A DNA stretch of 64,000 nucleotides from Rubripirellula amarantea. GTDB taxonomy: Bacteria > Planctomycetota > Planctomycetia > Pirellulales > Pirellulaceae. Numbering within the stretch: position 1 is the stretch's first letter; every line of letters starts with the position of its first letter. A program made the translations under genes and the position numbers. The notes under the pieces are model-generated. The model saw only the letters and a program-made list of their open reading frames with translations, was not told the origin of the DNA and did no database searches. Positions 1-8,585 of the stretch are shown here, piece after piece. The stretch lies in the NCBI RefSeq assembly GCF_007859865.1, contig NZ_SJPI01000002.1:516721-580720 (forward strand), in the 5' to 3' direction.

Positions 1-270
1 TGCGTTTTACTTTACTGGTGCATTGTGAACGCTACTTGAGCAAACCACGTGCAGCGGACTCCACTCAGGCCATCATTCAGCACAATGGAAACCTAATCGC
101 CTCGAAACGATCTTAGTCAAGCGACCAGAGTGGCCAATCGCCAGGTAGCTCTAGCGGCGAAAGAAGCTTTGCGTACTCATGGTCAAGCAACGCAATCCAA
201 ACGCCCCCGTTACCTCACGCTAGCTTAGCCTAAAACCGTTTCCCCCAGACTCTTTCGCAAAGGTGAATTT
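1..270. other. Left-edge stretch without a recognised gene
   Basis: I see no convincing coding region here on either strand. The last part holds a plausible ribosome binding site (AAAGGTG about 5-6 bases before the ATG at 271) for the next gene. The rest could be the tail of a gene lying outside the window or plain intergenic DNA. Confidence 0.4.
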
Positions 271-858
271 ATGAATCCCCGTATGTTATCTTCAGCTTTC
301 GACCTAGTCGGAGTGTTGCTATTCATGACAATCGTCGTGGCCATCGGCTGAACTGCCGGAACACATGCACAGGAACCAGGCACAGACTTGGGGTCCATTG
401 GAACGGTGCCAATCGGGACATGGTGTTCGGTAATGGAGTTGACGGGTAAGGACTGCGATGATTTTTTCCCGGAGAATCGCTGCAACAACACATGTGCGGA
501 GTTTGTTCTTTATGAGTTCGTTTACACTGCTCCAGATGGACAGATTTATGTGATCCGAGAAACGACCATGGCCTGTGCAGACGATGGGGTCGTCGCTGAC
601 GTAAATCTAAATTCGCAAACGATATGTTCCACTCAACAAGTGCAGGCAGGTGACGATCCAACTCTCTACTTTGGCTGTGACAGCAAGTTGTTTGATTGCG
701 GGTCTTACTGGGAATGCGGATTTGGATGCCACCTCGTCGAAGGAACATTCGAGTGCGAAGGTACGTGGAACGGAAACCAAGTTTTCATGAATACAGTTGA
801 ACCGGAGGCTGGAACCACTGGACACTGTATTCTTCGGTTCCCACCCGAAGCCGTGTGA
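271..858 (+). pseudogene. Secreted cysteine-rich protein interrupted by an in-frame TGA
   Basis: An ATG at 271 follows a good ribosome binding site (AAAGGTG). The frame reads MNPRMLSSAF, then a hydrophobic stretch typical of a signal peptide, and meets TGA at 349-351. The same frame then stays open to 858 and continues with TAGTHAQEPG, which looks like the end of a signal peptide (THA-QE cleavage) followed by a mature domain with about 12 cysteines. Signal start and mature part are therefore in one frame and separated only by the stop. A TTG at 388 could start a shorter 156-residue protein, but that would lack any export signal, which fits poorly with a cysteine-rich domain. The cysteine spacing suggests a disulfide-stabilised extracellular domain; I do not recognise the family. 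Causes of the stop could be a nonsense mutation, a sequencing error or readthrough. I favour a recently broken gene or an error. Confidence 0.6.
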
Positions 859-961
859 TGTTTACTTGTTCTGTTCTGCCTTGAGATTAATACGATCTAT
901 GCGGAAATGTATCTCTTGTGGATCTTCCTACTGTTGAGCCAAGTGGAGTGACCTTTTGATC

Positions 962-2062
962 ATGAAGTGGAAACTAATTTCGCTATTGTTTTTGGCGGCC
1001 AGTTTGCCGAATGCCCAATCTGGTGGGGATGAGCCACTAACTCCTGACAAGATCAATGAGATCCGGCATAGACGGATCACGTCAGTTGTTTCGAAAACAC
1101 CTCTAACTGAGGATATGATCGCTTCAAGGACCTCAATGTCTGAGGAATCGCGGGAGCGAATTGACAAACTGATTCAACCCTTCCTGCAATGGAGCACAAA
1201 GGACGACATGCTCTGTTGCGACCTTGATGTTGTCGACACGTTCAGCGTTCAGAATCAACCAGGAGAACGTGTTCACAAGGTTTTGATTTGGGATGGTTTT
1301 CTAGCGGTCAGCAACGAAGCTAAGCTAATCCATTTTGCCCGGCTTTTGAGTGACAGCGAAGAAGAATTGAAAAGAGATGGTTTGTTTACCTACGGCACGG
1401 ACGGCAGTTTACCGCAAGGTAAGAACCCGATCACTGCGAGAAGTGGGGCGTGCTTTGTGAGCGATGGCAAAGCTATCGTCGAGCTAGTGAATGGACAAAG
1501 GTACGTTACTGCTCCACATCAGCTCGTGGTCACGCTCGGCATGGGGTCCTTCGCACTTGCTCCCGTTTCTTCGTACAACGGTTTTAAGAGTCTGTCTAGA
1601 ACGCGCGACCGATTGATGGACCAACTCAAGAATCCAGATGAGATCATTGAGATGAAGAATGGTGAGACTTGGACGCGGTCGGAGCTGGATCTCTCTATCT
1701 ACCAAGAGACGCGTTGGACGGGCGATCCAAAACTACCCACGTACAAGCGGTACTTCAAAAAATTCAAGGCATCCAACGGGACGGGCCTCGACTTGGAATA
1801 TACGGTGACGGAAACAATCACTCAATGGGATACGACCTTCGGAGAGAGTCCCAGGATCAGGAGCGTAGAGTTGTTTGAACGCGATTTCCAAATGCAAAAC
1901 GCCAATAAGAATGTGTCGAGGATGATCATCGATTTTGATTGGCTCGACGAGAAGGCAGCACAACAATTGGGTGTTTTCGATGAGAAATCACTTGGACTTC
2001 TCTACCCGCCATTGAAGCCGATTTTGGATGCAAAGAAGGGTGAAAAGGAAATCAAGAAATGA
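962..2062 (+). CDS. Secreted protein of unknown function (366 aa)
   Basis: The ATG at 962 is preceded by GGAGTG and opens a clear signal peptide (MKWKLISLLFLAASLPNAQS), so I chose it over the in-frame TTG six bases upstream. The mature protein is mixed alpha/beta in appearance, rich in charged residues, with a Cys-Cys pair (DDMLCCDLDV) near residue 84 and a lysine-rich C-terminus. I do not recognise a family. It overlaps the next gene by four bases (ATGA), so the two are almost certainly cotranslated, and it follows the broken Cys-rich gene on the same strand. All three encode exported proteins, so they may form one envelope-protein operon. Its function cannot be read from sequence. Confidence 0.8.
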   Translation: MKWKLISLLFLAASLPNAQSGGDEPLTPDKINEIRHRRITSVVSKTPLTEDMIASRTSMSEESRERIDKLIQPFLQWSTKDDMLCCDLDVVDTFSVQNQPGERVHKVLIWDGFLAVSNEAKLIHFARLLSDSEEELKRDGLFTYGTDGSLPQGKNPITARSGACFVSDGKAIVELVNGQRYVTAPHQLVVTLGMGSFALAPVSSYNGFKSLSRTRDRLMDQLKNPDEIIEMKNGETWTRSELDLSIYQETRWTGDPKLPTYKRYFKKFKASNGTGLDLEYTVTETITQWDTTFGESPRIRSVELFERDFQMQNANKNVSRMIIDFDWLDEKAAQQLGVFDEKSLGLLYPPLKPILDAKKGEKEIKK

Positions 2063-3102
2063 AAAAAACGACTTTTTTGGTTTGGATCATAGCATTGAGT
2101 TTGCCTGCGAGAGTTTTCGGGTCCGATAGCGAAAATACGGAATCAACGCCCTTGCGAGGCAATGTCATTGCTGAACATTCCTTCGAGGACGGTTTCCAGA
2201 CCCTAATGCCGATCACTATCAGCGCTCCCGCGACGCAGTTTAGTGCCGAGTCTTTTTCAACCCGCGTTTTAATGAAGAACCGGTTGACACGAAGCCTCAG
2301 CATTCAAGACATAAGCAAATCTTGTCGGTGCGCCGATGTGACAGTGGTAAACGGGGATGCCGATCCTGGAGAAGAACTAGATGTCTTGGTCACAATTAAA
2401 AAGCAGAGAGGTAAGTCTTCGATTGAAGGAACGCTCAACTTTGCATTCCATGATGACAAAATCGGCCCGCAGTCATTAACCATCAGATCTCCCATTGAGG
2501 CTCCCGTAATGGGACCACGAGAGTTTCTTTGGTCTGAACAACGCAAGCGGTTTGAGCTTCCATTGAGGGTAATTGACGGCAGCGAAGGAGCGATCGTTGG
2601 CTTGCGTTCAAACGGAGGGGAAGTCTCGGGATGGCAACTGGAGGAGATCCCACCTGAACAAGCAGATCTAATCGAGACAGGATTCACCCACCTCCTGGCC
2701 TTAAAATCTAACACGTGGGTTGATAACAAGGATCATCTTGTGGTGATTGACTTGCGATTCCCAACTACTGTGGATCAAGAGTATGCAATTACAGCGTGGT
2801 GCTTTGGCCGAGATGACACTACGAAGGTAATCGTCCACCCGCGAACGTTATATCGAGAGCGATTAAAGGATGAAAATGAAATTCGCATTTTGCTCTTGCC
2901 CTCTCCACCCCCGGCTAAAGAGTTATCCGTTTCCGTTTCCGTTTTTGAGGCGGACACGCCAGTCATAGCAATTCCTTCTGAGAATGGAATAGTATTTCAG
3001 TTGCGCAGGACGTTCATCGAGAATTCAAGTACCGATGAGTTGACAATTCGCGTTCGAAGCGGAGAAACAAATCTAGGTACCGCTACTCTCTATATCAAGT
3101 GA
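2059..3102 (+). CDS. Secreted DUF1573-like protein
   Basis: The protein starts with a signal peptide (MKKTTFLVWIIALSLPARVFG). Residues about 70-140 resemble a DUF1573 domain, an Ig-like beta-sandwich widespread in planctomycetes and Bacteroidetes: a stretch of the type VLMKNRLTRSLSIQDI is followed by SCRCADV, where family members usually have SCGCT, then by a PGE-type turn and a repeated beta pattern. The C-terminal 200 residues look like further beta-sandwich repeats. It begins inside the stop codon of the preceding gene (ATGA overlap). DUF1573 proteins have no defined reaction; they are thought to be exported structural or binding proteins. The assignment is by motif and secondary-structure feel, so moderately sure. 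Confidence 0.7.
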   Translation: MKKTTFLVWIIALSLPARVFGSDSENTESTPLRGNVIAEHSFEDGFQTLMPITISAPATQFSAESFSTRVLMKNRLTRSLSIQDISKSCRCADVTVVNGDADPGEELDVLVTIKKQRGKSSIEGTLNFAFHDDKIGPQSLTIRSPIEAPVMGPREFLWSEQRKRFELPLRVIDGSEGAIVGLRSNGGEVSGWQLEEIPPEQADLIETGFTHLLALKSNTWVDNKDHLVVIDLRFPTTVDQEYAITAWCFGRDDTTKVIVHPRTLYRERLKDENEIRILLLPSPPPAKELSVSVSVFEADTPVIAIPSENGIVFQLRRTFIENSSTDELTIRVRSGETNLGTATLYIK

Positions 3103-3344
3103 ATGCGATTATTACGTCACACTTGCTCTACGGAATGCCGGAAAGACATTTCCTTCCCCATTTCCCAGCATGACCGATCCCACCCCAGGGCCTCCGTAGG
3201 CCGTAACGAGCGAAGCGAGATCCAATACCATCATCGAAACTCCCCTCACCGTCTGTCAACCGTCGGCCATCGGGAAGGGAGACTAGAAAATGGCGGCTTA
3301 TTGAAAGAGGCGCGGTGGGATCGGGTCGCGAAATTCAAGGGTGA

Positions 3345-3711
3345 CTATCCGACGTAGCGCTCCAGTAAGCGTTTCGCTGTATCGCGACCGCCCCATCCGA
3401 AAGGGATTGCCGAGGCCACCGAGCAACGACCCAAAGGCTACATTGACAATGGATGACGACAATCCCATTCGTTCAAGTCCCATCGCTCCTGCGAATATGA
3501 CGATCGCCACACGGGCAACGGTCGCCAGTTGATCGGCGCCCTGATTGCCAGAATCGCGAACGAACTTCGCTGCAACGTTACCAAGGTAAACCCCTAGTCC
3601 GATCAACAGCAAACCCACCGCAACTCGCGTTGTGAACTCGATGAACTGCTCGAGTTGACCGGCAAACATCTCCAAACCCATCATCGGAAGAGCCTGCATC
3701 GTTGCTACACG
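3345..3711 (-). pseudogene. Remnant of a mechanosensitive-channel-like membrane protein
   Basis: The minus strand encodes the C-terminal part of a conserved TM-helix protein (CmpX/small-conductance channel-like): a TM segment VAVGLLLIGLGVYLGNVAAK, a second one around VARVAIVIFAGAMGLERMG, then the pore-lining-like VNVAFGSLLGGLG. From about position 3410 the reading frame breaks. The neighbouring frame continues with FGWGGRDTAKRLLERYVG and a stop at 3345-3347, which is exactly the expected family ending (GGRDTA motif). Reading upstream, the frame closes at a TAA (3712-3714) just before the ATG at 3697-3699, so the N-terminal TM helices are missing too. A full family member would have several more TM helices. 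This is a double-damaged remnant: truncated at the 5' end and frameshifted near the 3' end. Confidence 0.75.
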
Positions 3712-3763
3712 TTACTGACCGCCAGCACCCCATCGCCGACACTTCGTCGCTACCAAACGAAAA

Positions 3764-3795
3764 CAGGGCGAGTTCCCTTTCGGAAACCCGCCCTG
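3764..3795 (-). terminator. Rho-independent terminator downstream of the YTV-protein gene
   Basis: Arms at 3764-3777 and 3782-3795 pair along about 14 bases with a few G-U pairs (CAGGGCGAGTTCCC with GGAAACCCGCCCTG). In the minus-strand direction the hairpin is followed by TTTTCGTTT. It lies about 80 bases beyond the stop of the gene ending at 3874, in the right orientation. Confidence 0.75.
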
Positions 3796-3873
3796 CATCG
3801 AAAGTCGCTTACGTCCGGCGAACTTGACGATGGTCTGACTTGTGATCAGACCTGAACTTTAAGATGTAGATGC

Positions 3874-5649
3874 TTAGCATCCACAAGCCGGAGCAACGTC
3901 GCAACCGCAAGCTGGTTCTACATCGCAACCGCAACCGCAATCGTTTCCGCAGCTGAAGATGCTCTTCAACAGGTTACGAATTGGAGTCTTTGGTGCACAG
4001 CAAGGAGCAGCTTCGCAGCCACAAGCAGGAGCGGCAACGCCACATCCACAGCCCATGTCCGAAGCCGAGCCTACCGAGTCGCCACAGCCGCAAGCTGGTG
4101 CTGGTGCACAAACTTGAACTGGAACTTGCTCGCAAACAACTCGAGGAACGCACTTGGTGACGGTGTAAGGTTCGCAAACCTTACGGCACTTGGCGACTTG
4201 AATCGTCTTGGTGTAGCACTCTTTGCGGCACTTGGTTTCGCAAACAGTCTTGGTGCGGCACTCAGGGATCATCTTGCAAACTTTGTATTCGCAAACCTTG
4301 GTGCGGCATTCAGGAACCATCTTGCAAGTGGTGTAGTTAACGGTCTTGCTACGTGGTTCGCAAACCATGCTGCAAGTGGTGTAGTTAACGGTCTTGCTAC
4401 GAGGCTCGCAGACGTAGCTGCAAGTCGTGTAGTTAACAGTCTTGCTACGTTGTTCGCAAACGGTGCTGCAAACGGTGTAGTTGACGGTCTTGGTGCGGCA
4501 TTCTGGAACCATCTTGCAAGTGGTGTAGTTAACAACCTTGCTACGGCACTCAGGAACCATTCGGCAAACGGTGTAGTTTACAACCTTGGTCTTGCACTCA
4601 GGAACCTTGCGGCAAACGGTGTAAGGTACTTCACGAGTACGGCACTCACGTGTGTAAGTCGTGCAAGTCACTTCTTTTTGCTCGCAAGTTGGAACCCAAA
4701 CCTTCTTGCAGATGGTTTGTGGGCAACCTTGAACGCATTCAACGCGGCACTTGCCAGGGCAGTAAACGTTCTTGCAAGTTGCAGGATCGAACGTCCAAGT
4801 ACCAGGCTCACGGACTGTGCGACGCATCATCTTCCCAGGAACGGTCTCAGTCGTGGTTTGCCATGATCCACCCTTAACAGTGACCATCTTGGTTGTCGTT
4901 ACAGGAACAACAACGCTGTAGTTCTCGGTACGAACTTTTTGTTCTTGCACGGTGTTGTAAACCGTGTAGTTGATCGTGCGAGACTTTTCTTCTCTCACAG
5001 GAACCATAACTTGGTAGTTGATGGTCTTGCTGTGTTGCTCGTAAACTGGCTTGTTTACGGTGTAGTTGATCGTACGAGTCTTGGTTTCGCGAACGGGAAC
5101 CTTGACGGTGTAGTTGATCACTTTGCTGTGAGTCGTGTACACAGGCTTCTTGACGGTGTAGTTGATCACTTTGCTGTGAGTCGTGTACACAGGCTTCTTA
5201 ACCGTGTAGTTGATCACTTTGCTGTGTTGTTCGTACACAGGCTTGTTGACGGTGTAGTTGATCGTACGAGTTTTGGTTTCGTACGAAGGAACCATCACGG
5301 TGTATTGAACTTCACGTTGGGTCGTTTCAGGAACCATACGAGTGGCCTGAACTTCCTTCGTTTCGTAATACACTTCGTTCTTCGTGCGGTAGCGAGTTTC
5401 TTGAACTTGCTCCATCACGGTCTTCTTAACTGTTCGCATAACGGTGTATGAACCGCCTGCAACAGCGCCGCCTTCGACCGAGCCAGCAGCTCCGCCATCA
5501 GCAATCATCGATCCGCCTTCTACGACGCTCGAACCACAACCACCACAGCCTTGATAGCTGATAGCACCACAATAAGCAGCGCTAGCGGACTTTGCACCTG
5601 ATGCAACTGAAATCGTTGCAACAGCTGCCAATAACCACAGCCTTTTCAT
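3874..5649 (-). CDS. Cysteine-rich YTV-repeat cell-envelope protein (591 aa)
   Basis: The ATG at 5649 follows GGAG nine bases upstream and starts a signal peptide (MKRLWLLAAVATISVASGA), so the upstream in-frame extension is not used. After a Gly/Ser/Val-rich stretch come two sets of 16-residue repeats. Roughly residues 118-234 have units of the type INYTVKKPVYTTHSKV. Roughly residues 343-458 have cysteine-bearing units such as VNYTTCSMVCEPRSKT. The C-terminal tail is packed with CGCG and CC motifs. These match the planctomycete YTV family, whose members have been reported as abundant proteins of the proteinaceous cell wall; the role here is inferred from that. Numerous cysteines suggest disulfide cross-linking outside the cytoplasm. 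Two adjacent 48-base DNA units are identical, pointing to recent tandem duplication or gene conversion. The gene stands alone, with its own terminator. Confidence 0.9.
   Translation of the reverse strand: MKRLWLLAAVATISVASGAKSASAAYCGAISYQGCGGCGSSVVEGGSMIADGGAAGSVEGGAVAGGSYTVMRTVKKTVMEQVQETRYRTKNEVYYETKEVQATRMVPETTQREVQYTVMVPSYETKTRTINYTVNKPVYEQHSKVINYTVKKPVYTTHSKVINYTVKKPVYTTHSKVINYTVKVPVRETKTRTINYTVNKPVYEQHSKTINYQVMVPVREEKSRTINYTVYNTVQEQKVRTENYSVVVPVTTTKMVTVKGGSWQTTTETVPGKMMRRTVREPGTWTFDPATCKNVYCPGKCRVECVQGCPQTICKKVWVPTCEQKEVTCTTYTRECRTREVPYTVCRKVPECKTKVVNYTVCRMVPECRSKVVNYTTCKMVPECRTKTVNYTVCSTVCEQRSKTVNYTTCSYVCEPRSKTVNYTTCSMVCEPRSKTVNYTTCKMVPECRTKVCEYKVCKMIPECRTKTVCETKCRKECYTKTIQVAKCRKVCEPYTVTKCVPRVVCEQVPVQVCAPAPACGCGDSVGSASDMGCGCGVAAPACGCEAAPCCAPKTPIRNLLKSIFSCGNDCGCGCDVEPACGCDVAPACGC
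4276..4620 (-). repeat. 48-bp coding repeats, cysteine-bearing set of the YTV protein
   Basis: About seven imperfect 48-base units, each encoding a 16-residue segment with a core of the type VNYTTC...CEPRSKT or ...PECRTK. Limits are approximate. All changes keep the frame. Confidence 0.8.
4948..5295 (-). repeat. 48-bp coding repeats, cysteine-free set of the YTV protein
   Basis: About seven 48-base units encoding NYTV-cored 16-residue segments. Units 5104-5151 and 5152-5199 are identical base for base; the neighbours differ at several positions. Outer limits are approximate. Confidence 0.85.
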
Positions 5650-5669
5650 CTTAAATTCTCCAAGTAAAA

Positions 5670-5687
5670 CAACACGCTTGAGTGTTG
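5670..5687 (-). promoter_or_regulatory. Small inverted repeat in the 5' leader of the YTV gene
   Basis: CAACAC and GTGTTG arms separated by six bases lie about 20 bases upstream of the ATG at 5649. This could be a leader hairpin or an operator half-site pair. No further support. Confidence 0.25.
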
Positions 5688-6083
5688 AATGGACGCAGCT
5701 AAACAACCGCCGATGCTCCATGCAACGGCGAAATACAATGAACCCTCCATGGCCGTACCTGTTGTCTGAGATGTCTTAGTGTTTGACGGGTGCCTCATTC
5801 AGCGATGACGTCAATTCCAACTAAGCGATCTCGGGACCCTGTGCGGAATGGCAAAGAGAGCGTCGATGCATCAAATACATCGACTACGGACAAAGGGTTG
5901 CCCACGCAAAAGAAGTAGACAGGGCAAAACGAACCGATTGCGTAGTACTGATGGGATGGCCGTTTCGACCTTAACGATTCTGACGTTTGCGCAAAGCCAG
6001 TTCGCGTGTTTCACGAATGACTGCGATGAAACGAAGTCGCTTTCCGATTTCGTAACCGCGTTTGAAGGCGAATTTCATCGCCT
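5688..6083. other. Intergenic stretch, nothing recognised
   Basis: About 400 bases between the YTV gene start and the end of the next minus-strand gene. It should hold the YTV promoter, but I cannot point to a clear -35/-10 pair. An open plus-strand frame inside (from 5848) has no family resemblance and runs into the opposite-strand gene. Confidence 0.4.
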
Positions 6084-7289
6084 CTACTGCGTAACGACGA
6101 ATCCCAATTCACTGAATGTGACGCTTGCACCAACTTGGTCAGTGATCATCCGTACTAGTTCTTCGATGGTGGCATCTTTCGCTTCAAGAGTCACCTGTTG
6201 ATCGCACACGTCGATCGCGCTTAGTTCAATCGTGCAAACGATTCCACCAGCGGATGCCAGCTTCACAAGAATGTCCGAAGCGCGAGCACGTGTGGTGAGC
6301 GTGAATGTCGCTTCGGTCGAACTTGCCGGTCGGTCGCGCTTCGCTCGCATCACCAAGGCAGCCATCAAGGCGCGATGGACTTCTGCGTTGCCCAGCACTT
6401 CGATATCTCGCCCGCGCTTGCGTACTCGGGTTCTTGCATCCGCTTCGTTGCCTGGACCATTCCCCGAGTCGCTGGCCAACCCAGAGCCGCTGGCTAACCC
6501 CGAGTCGCTAGCTGATTCCGAGTCGCTGGCTGATGCAATCGCTTCCTTGGCGGTTTCCAACGACAATCCCACGTAACGATGCGAAAGCGAACGAACAGGA
6601 CCCTCGTTTGCGTCAACAAATTGGGCTCGCACAAGAGTTTCCGCGATGGGAAAGCGCACATCTTTCCAGCTCACTTCCGGCCATAAGTCGTGCGGCAGTT
6701 GTTCGGGTGACTTCTGATAAGATTCCGTGGGCGATTCCTGACGCGACTTTTCACGCGATACCGAACGAACAATGGCCAGGGCTTCGCTGGGCGTGGTCAA
6801 GTCAGGCCAAACGATGTCACTGGTCGATCGAGATGACGTGCCCTTGGGGGACTGCTCGATCATCGAGGCCACTTGATCCAACCAAGCTGCCCGTCCTAGG
6901 ACGACCATATTGGGTGCTACCAGAACACGACAGCCGTTTTGCTCGGCCAGTTTGGCGAGCGCGTCGTAGACGGTGGGACCAAGCTTGCCAGCGGCGATGA
7001 TTCGGTCGGGGTCTACGTTGCGATCGATCCAGACGTTGACGCCAGCGGCTTGGGCTACCGATTGCACACCGCTGCGAAAGCCTCGCCCATCGACGATGGC
7101 TGTCGTCGGAGAGGACAGTTTGGTGATCAGAGGATCAGAAACAGAAAAACTTTCTGCCGCAGCAATCGTGGCGTGTCGAGCGATCACCGGGACTACCACA
7201 AGAGCCAACACCAAGAGCGAGCGTCCGAGGTAAACGCTCGGGTTGCAAACGGCGGCTCTTGCTAGCGACGCGAGGTGGATAGGGCTCAT
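6084..7289 (-). CDS. Exported protein with STN-like (secretin short-domain) halves
   Basis: I chose the ATG at 7289; an upstream in-frame TTG (7316) is possible. A TM or signal segment (LLVLALVVVPVIA) lies near residues 24-36. Two regions resemble STN folds found at the N-terminus of secretins and TonB receptors: one after the signal (QSVAQAAGVNVWIDRNV ... TVYDALAKLAEQNGCRVLV) and one at the C-terminus (VTLEAKDATIEELVRMITDQ ... VTFSELGFVV). No secretin beta-barrel follows, so this is a stand-alone periplasmic STN-type protein. Between them, around residues 251-275, lies a Ser/Asp/Gly-rich linker made by an 18-base repeat. No partner gene is adjacent. Function unknown; a binding or scaffolding role in the periplasm is inference. 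Confidence 0.75.
   Translation of the reverse strand: MSPIHLASLARAAVCNPSVYLGRSLLVLALVVVPVIARHATIAAAESFSVSDPLITKLSSPTTAIVDGRGFRSGVQSVAQAAGVNVWIDRNVDPDRIIAAGKLGPTVYDALAKLAEQNGCRVLVAPNMVVLGRAAWLDQVASMIEQSPKGTSSRSTSDIVWPDLTTPSEALAIVRSVSREKSRQESPTESYQKSPEQLPHDLWPEVSWKDVRFPIAETLVRAQFVDANEGPVRSLSHRYVGLSLETAKEAIASASDSESASDSGLASGSGLASDSGNGPGNEADARTRVRKRGRDIEVLGNAEVHRALMAALVMRAKRDRPASSTEATFTLTTRARASDILVKLASAGGIVCTIELSAIDVCDQQVTLEAKDATIEELVRMITDQVGASVTFSELGFVVTQ
6466..6537 (-). repeat. 18-bp in-frame minisatellite (4 copies)
   Basis: Four 18-base units starting at 6466, 6484, 6502 and 6520 share GAGTCGCTGGCTGA-type sequence with a few changes each. On the coding strand they give a Ser-Asp/Gly linker (SASDSESASDSGLASGSG). 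Copy-number change would keep the frame. Confidence 0.85.
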
Positions 7290-7730
7290 GTTGCGAAGTT
7301 TAGCGAGGATAAGCAAACGAGGGTGCCGTAGACGCTGGCTAATTGAATAAAATGCTCCCTAAAACGCCCCGTAAGGCAACGCTTGAGGAAGTCGGAAGTG
7401 GTGACTAGACTCGGACGACGTGGGTGGAGAACTGAGGACGGGCAACAGCGAGCGTCGGTAAGCGATCTGGGGGTTGGGATCGTGGACTTTCGTTTCAATG
7501 GACCGTGGTCGAGTGGCCAACGTTAGACCGTCCTTGGCCCAGTGGCAAACAGCCGTTCGGGCAGGAAAATGAACGCAAGATCCTGTCTACTGACTTGCCT
7601 CATGACGGCACAGCGATAGGATGCTCGCGCCGGCATCAGTTCTCGACCTAGTTTTACTTTCCGGTGGTTTCCGCCGTCCAGCCTGTTCGCAACACAAATT
7701 GCTGACTCTGCGACGTCGATTCCGCACACG
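7290..7730. other. Divergent intergenic region, nothing recognised
   Basis: About 440 bases between two divergent genes. It presumably contains both promoters. Short open frames here show no family resemblance. Confidence 0.4.
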
Positions 7731-8417
7731 ATGGATAACACTGTGACAGCTCCCCTGGTACATACAACACGACTCGCAGCGGCTTATCGTCGATTTCTAT
7801 CGACTGGTTCTTCGCCCACGTTTGCCGCCCAGGTGGACGAAAGTTATTCCGCCGCAACTCTTTCGTCGCTGCTTCGACGAGGCGACGTTGAACTCCGCCG
7901 CGCCGCGGCGTTGTCATTGGGGATGCTTGGCGACCACTGCTCGATCGAGCCGTTGGGACGCGCCTTGGCGGATGAAGACCGAGGTGTCCGTTTCGCGGCC
8001 GATGATTCTTTTCGCGCACTGCTAGTGCGAGACGCCGCGCCGCTGCACCACCAGCAACTCTTGCAGGTCATGCACCTGAACGATGGTGGCGACTACGCCG
8101 GATCCCTTGCACCAACATTGATCCTTGTTGACCAAGCCCCTCGTTACGCGGAAGCTCATCATCAACTGGCGATCTGTTGGCACGGGCTAGAGAACTTTCA
8201 TCAAGCCGAAGCTGCTTACAGTGCTTGTCTTTGGCATTGCCGTTATCACTACTTGGCATGGCAAGGCCTAGCACGTTGTCGAACGATTCTTGGCGACAAC
8301 GAAGGGGCACTTTCAGCACTGCAGCACTGCATCGAAATTTGTCCTGACATGGAATCTGCCCGAGCACAAATACGCGTGCTTCAGCGACGTTTGCGTCGCA
8401 CCGGTGGTCAATCGTAA
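7731..8417 (+). CDS. HEAT-repeat plus TPR protein (228 aa)
   Basis: The first half (about residues 44-105) contains HEAT/armadillo-like helical repeats: LLRRGDVELRRAAALSLGML, then a second unit EPLGRALADEDRGVRFAADDSF. The second half (about 125-220) has TPR pairs: AEAHHQLAICWHGLENFHQ, AEAAYSACL, AWQGLARCRTILGDNEGAL. No signal peptide or TM segment is visible, so it is probably a cytoplasmic protein-protein interaction module. The combination is common in planctomycetes, but this protein has no assigned partner. The neighbouring small membrane-protein gene on the same strand is about 170 bases downstream, so an operon is possible but not shown. Confidence 0.8.
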   Translation: MDNTVTAPLVHTTRLAAAYRRFLSTGSSPTFAAQVDESYSAATLSSLLRRGDVELRRAAALSLGMLGDHCSIEPLGRALADEDRGVRFAADDSFRALLVRDAAPLHHQQLLQVMHLNDGGDYAGSLAPTLILVDQAPRYAEAHHQLAICWHGLENFHQAEAAYSACLWHCRYHYLAWQGLARCRTILGDNEGALSALQHCIEICPDMESARAQIRVLQRRLRRTGGQS

Positions 8418-8585
8418 GTTTGACCAAGTTCCCGTCCAAGAAGCCGTGTGTCATTAGCAACTGCGACGAAGTCAAGACCGCCATCAAGTTAGTATCGACG
8501 CCAAATTAAATTTGCCACCAAGTAAGAATTGCCGCCGGGTTGCAGCGGCTGCGTCGAAGCCGAGTAGAAGAAGGAAGCGAGTGCC

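Noticed and set aside
349-351. The TGA could encode selenocysteine
   Set aside because: It falls inside a signal peptide, not at a redox site, and no selenocysteine insertion element or homologue with a Cys at that place can be shown.
3174-3324. An 11-base perfect inverted repeat (CCGATCCCACC at 3174-3184 and its complement at 3314-3324)
   Set aside because: Such a match over about 130 bases can arise by chance in 64 kb, and the arms do not extend; no transposase or target duplication is seen.
4114-4866. A 250-codon open frame on the plus strand
   Set aside because: It is the antisense of the repeated YTV coding region; its length comes from the repeat.
5848-6201. A 117-codon plus-strand open frame
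   Set aside because: Runs into the opposite-strand STN-like gene and has no family resemblance or ribosome binding site.
7654-8019. A 121-codon minus-strand open frame overlapping the HEAT/TPR gene
   Set aside because: Overlaps a well-formed repeat protein on the other strand and shows no domain.
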